A stretch of 36,231 nt of DNA from Thermodesulfobacteriota bacterium (GTDB lineage Bacteria > Desulfobacterota > Anaeroferrophillalia > Anaeroferrophillales > Tharpellaceae): the NCBI GenBank assembly GCA_024762675.1, contig JANTGZ010000014.1:1-36231 (forward strand). Reading direction: 5' to 3'. Numbering within the stretch: position 1 is the stretch's first letter; every line of letters begins with the position of its first letter. The position numbers were made by a program, and so were the translations under genes. Below are positions 33,663 to 36,231 of the stretch, one piece after another. A model generated the notes under the pieces. It was not told the DNA's origin. It worked only from the letters and a program-made list of their open reading frames with translations, and made no database searches.

Positions 33663-34960
33663 TGGATATAAACTGCTACCAAACAAGCGACTCCGATTTT
33701 CAGGAACGTTTTCAGCGCCTGTGTGAGCGTAATCTTGACCTCGATATGGCAGCCGATACTGTGGTTGCAGAGATTCTTGAGCGGGTTCGTAAAGAGGGTG
33801 ATGCGGCGCTCTTTGACTATACGAAGCGGTTTGACGGGCTTGATCTTGCTGATGTCGGCATTGAGGTGCAAGCTGCAGAGATCGATTCGGCGTTTAATTC
33901 ATTGAGTGCTGCACAATTGGCGGATATCGAACTGGCGATTGAGCGGATTACCACCTACCATCAGCGCCAGTTGCGACAATCCTGGTTCGATGACCATGAA
34001 CCGGGAGTCCTTTTAGGGCAGAAAGTTACCCCTTTGTCGCGGGTCGGCATCTATGTGCCGGGAGGTAAAGCCTCTTATCCCTCTTCGGTTTTGATGAACG
34101 CGATTCCGGCCCGGGTTGCGGGCGTTAAAGAGATCGTTATGGTTTCACCGGCCGCACAAGGTTATAATCCGGCGGTTCTGGTTTCGGCCAGACTTTGCGG
34201 GGTGGAGCGTATTTTTCGGATTGGCGGGGCCCAGGCCGTGGCGGCGTTAGCCTATGGAACATCATCAATTGCTTCAGTTGACAAAATTGTCGGGCCCGGA
34301 AATATCTATGTGGCATTGGCCAAACGCCGGGTTTTTGGCCGGGTCGGTATCGATATGGTCGCCGGACCCAGCGAGATTATGGTGGTCGCCGATGAGAGTG
34401 CCAATCCGGTTTATGTGGCCGCCGACCTGCTCTCACAAGCTGAACACGATGAACTTGCGGTGGTGGTACTGGTTACCCCGTCACAAAAATTGCGGGATGC
34501 GGTTGAGGCCGAACTCAAAAAACAGTTGGCTTCATTGACCCGGCGTGACATTGCCATGCGTTCATTGCAGGATCAGGGAGCCTTGATTAAGACTGCAACC
34601 CTTGATCAGGCTCTTGACCTGGCTAACCGTTTTGCGGCGGAACATCTTGAGCTTGCGGTAGCCGACCCGCTTTTGGCCTTAAGCTCAATTGGTAATGCCG
34701 GGGCCGTTTTTCTTGGTCACTCAACCCCTGAAGCCCTGGGTGATTACTTGGCCGGCCCTAACCATGTCTTACCGACAGCGGGTACGGCTCGTTTTTCATC
34801 ACCTTTGGGGGTCGATGACTTTCTCAAAAAGAGCAGCGTGCTCTCTTTCAGTAGTGCGGCTCTAAAACGCTACGGGCGGCCATTAACTGCGTTGGCAGAG
34901 ATGGAAGGTTTAGAAGCCCATGGCCGGGCTGTCAGTTTGCGACTTGAAGAGGAGAAGTAA
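33662..34960 (+). CDS. hisD: Histidinol dehydrogenase
   Basis: The 432-aa enzyme performs the last two oxidations of histidine synthesis, from histidinol to histidine with NAD. Family segments include VGIYVPGGKASYPSSV, GGAQAVAALAYGT, DMVAGPSEI, LLSQAEHDELA with zinc-ligand residues, and the catalytic Glu-His pair in AAEHLELAV. ATG at 33662 overlaps the murA stop as TGATG with GAGG upstream, which is preferred to a TTG one codon earlier. It heads a hisD-hisB-hisH run. hisG and hisC, often placed here, are absent from this stretch. Confidence 0.97.
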   Translation: MDINCYQTSDSDFQERFQRLCERNLDLDMAADTVVAEILERVRKEGDAALFDYTKRFDGLDLADVGIEVQAAEIDSAFNSLSAAQLADIELAIERITTYHQRQLRQSWFDDHEPGVLLGQKVTPLSRVGIYVPGGKASYPSSVLMNAIPARVAGVKEIVMVSPAAQGYNPAVLVSARLCGVERIFRIGGAQAVAALAYGTSSIASVDKIVGPGNIYVALAKRRVFGRVGIDMVAGPSEIMVVADESANPVYVAADLLSQAEHDELAVVVLVTPSQKLRDAVEAELKKQLASLTRRDIAMRSLQDQGALIKTATLDQALDLANRFAAEHLELAVADPLLALSSIGNAGAVFLGHSTPEALGDYLAGPNHVLPTAGTARFSSPLGVDDFLKKSSVLSFSSAALKRYGRPLTALAEMEGLEAHGRAVSLRLEEEK

Positions 34961-34962
34961 TT

Positions 34963-35562
34963 ATGGAAAACAACCCACGTATAGCCGAGATCGATCGACA
35001 GACGGCCGAGACCAATATTAAACTCTCTATCGATCTTGACGGCAGCGGCCGTTCGCAGATCGAGACCGGGATTCCTTTTATCGACCATATGCTGACACTT
35101 TTTGCACGTCATAGTGGTTGCGATCTGGAGATTTTGGCGAGTGGTGATATTGAGGTCGATTTCCACCATACGGTTGAGGATTTAGGCATCTGTCTGGGGC
35201 AGGCTTTGAGTCAAGCTTTGGGGGATATGGGCGGTATCGCCCGTTACGGCGAGGCCCAGATTCCGATGGATGAAGCTTTGTGTGGAGCTGTAGTTGATAT
35301 CTCCAGGCGTCCTTTTCTGGTTTTTAACCTGGCCTTGACCGCACCCAAAGTCGGGGAGCTTGACAGCGAATTGATTGAGGAGTTTTTCCGGGCTCTGGCT
35401 GTTCATGGCGGTTTGAGCTTGCATATTAATCTGCACTATGGAAAAAATCAGCACCATATCTTTGAGGCTGCTTTCAAGGCTGTAGCCCATGCCCTGCGGC
35501 GCGCCTGGACGTTCAGGTCGGAACTCTCCGGCCGGGTTTTAAGTACCAAAGGAACTTTATAG
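34963..35562 (+). CDS. hisB: Imidazoleglycerol-phosphate dehydratase
   Basis: The 199-aa monofunctional HisB dehydrates imidazoleglycerol phosphate to imidazole acetol phosphate. The metal-binding repeats are visible: IDHMLTLFARHSG, FHHTVEDLGICLGQAL, a third at LHINLHYGKNQHHIFEAAFKA, and the FRALAVHGG segment. It lacks the histidinol-phosphatase domain of enterobacterial HisB. The gene starts 2 bp after hisD with GAGGAG just upstream and ends 2 bp before hisH. Confidence 0.97.
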   Translation: MENNPRIAEIDRQTAETNIKLSIDLDGSGRSQIETGIPFIDHMLTLFARHSGCDLEILASGDIEVDFHHTVEDLGICLGQALSQALGDMGGIARYGEAQIPMDEALCGAVVDISRRPFLVFNLALTAPKVGELDSELIEEFFRALAVHGGLSLHINLHYGKNQHHIFEAAFKAVAHALRRAWTFRSELSGRVLSTKGTL

Positions 35563-35564
35563 AG

Positions 35565-36206
35565 ATGATTGCAATTGTTGACTACGGTATGGGCAATCTG
35601 CGCAGTGTCCAGAAAGCCGTCGAAAAGGTTGGTTACAAGGCCGAGATAACCCGCAGTCCACAGCGTATTGCCGACGCCCGGGCGGTGATCCTGCCCGGAG
35701 TCGGGGCTTTTAAGGATTGTATGGACAATCTTGAAAACTTTGCCCTGATTACTCCGGTCTTGAAGGCTATTGCATCGGGAAAACCTTTCCTTGGTATCTG
35801 TTTGGGATTACAACTGCTTTTCAGTGAAAGTCTCGAGTTTGGTCACCATCCGGGATTGGACGTGATTAAAGGCGTGGTCAAACCTTTTTCTCCGATTATT
35901 GCCGATCCGGATCGGCCGGGTGGTCTTTTGAAAATTCCGCATATGGGGTGGAATTCGGTGCGTCTCATGAAACCGGTGCCGGTTCTGGCTGAGGTCGAAA
36001 AGGGCTCATATTTTTATTTTGTCCACTCCTACTACGTCGAACCTGAAGATAGTCAAATGGTAGCTATGGTGACTGATTATGGTGGTGACTTTGTTTCCGC
36101 CGTGGCCTTTGATAATGTTCTGGCGACCCAGTTTCATCCGGAAAAGAGTCAGCAGCAGGGCCTTGCTATTTTACGGGCTTTTGCCGCTTTAAGTGAAAAG
36201 GGATGA
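35565..36206 (+). CDS. hisH: Imidazole glycerol phosphate synthase, glutaminase subunit HisH
   Basis: The 213-aa class I glutamine amidotransferase feeds ammonia to HisF to make imidazoleglycerol phosphate and AICAR. The triad is complete: Cys79 in GICLGLQLLF, and His191 and Glu193 in QFHPEKS. GVGAFKDCM near residue 46 fits the family. It begins 2 bp after hisB. The next ORF overlaps its stop (ATGA). Confidence 0.96.
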   Translation: MIAIVDYGMGNLRSVQKAVEKVGYKAEITRSPQRIADARAVILPGVGAFKDCMDNLENFALITPVLKAIASGKPFLGICLGLQLLFSESLEFGHHPGLDVIKGVVKPFSPIIADPDRPGGLLKIPHMGWNSVRLMKPVPVLAEVEKGSYFYFVHSYYVEPEDSQMVAMVTDYGGDFVSAVAFDNVLATQFHPEKSQQQGLAILRAFAALSEKG

Positions 36207-36231
36207 TTATTATGAGATCTATTACTCACAG
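36203..36231 (+). CDS. Start of a possible next ORF (fragment)
   Basis: ATG at 36203 overlaps the hisH stop, and a second in-frame ATG lies at 36212. Only about nine codons (MIIMRSITH) are in the window. They do not resemble the usual HisA or HisF N-termini, so the gene cannot be named. Confidence 0.3.

Overview
The window looks like a chromosomal segment of a strictly anaerobic, Desulfobacterota-like (deltaproteobacterial) bacterium. The evidence is a Wood-Ljungdahl (acetyl-CoA) gene set of bacterial type, a periplasmic-type cobaltochelatase like those of sulfate reducers, a DsrE-like protein, multi-PAS hybrid kinases, a flavin-dependent ThyX, and a rho-rpmE-prfA-prmC-murA-his block. Genus cannot be fixed from sequence alone. 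I saw no rRNA, tRNA, CRISPR array, transposase or prophage genes.

Layout. (1) 1-3300: the 3' end of a pstB-like gene, then a minus-strand corrinoid-biosynthesis unit. In transcription order it holds a cobalamin riboswitch, an intrinsic terminator, a 100-aa unknown protein, a 180-bp inverted-repeat insertion, an exported CbiK cobaltochelatase and a multi-span membrane protein. (2) 3300-12240: plus-strand signalling. A stand-alone PAS hybrid kinase and a DsrE-like protein come first, then a tightly overlapping three-gene phosphorelay: a 1207-aa sensor with a periplasmic solute-binding domain, a single-domain receiver, and a REC-PAS-PAS-kinase-REC protein. (3) 12240-23940: the minus-strand carbon module. 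In transcription order it is fhs, a RACo-type corrinoid activator, a CooC/AcsF-type nickel ATPase, acsD, acsB, a second cobalamin riboswitch, acsC and acsE, closed by a strong terminator. A PaaI-like thioesterase follows. (4) 23945-27520: a CCA-adding/poly(A) polymerase-family nucleotidyltransferase (minus), then an acetyl-CoA hydrolase/CoA-transferase and an RdgB-type pyrophosphatase (plus). (5) 27520-36231: plus-strand housekeeping genes rho, rpmE, thyX, prfA, prmC, murA, hisD, hisB and hisH.

How it fits together. Fhs activates formate onto tetrahydrofolate. AcsE moves the methyl group from methyl-THF to the cobalt of the AcsC/AcsD corrinoid protein. AcsB builds or cleaves acetyl-CoA at its Ni-Fe-S cluster A. 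The RACo-like protein rescues inactive Co(II) and the CooC-like ATPase probably supports nickel insertion. CbiK and its neighbours supply cobalt for the corrinoid. Both the corrinoid-synthesis unit and the acsC-acsE end of the carbon module carry cobalamin riboswitches, so cofactor level appears to be sensed both where the cofactor is made and where it is used. The CODH catalytic subunit (acsA/cooS), folD, fchA and metF are not in this window.

The most notable points are the intra-operon riboswitch before acsC, the attenuator-like leader of fhs, a possible small structured RNA at about 3375-3467, and the long rho leader with an overlapping upstream ORF.
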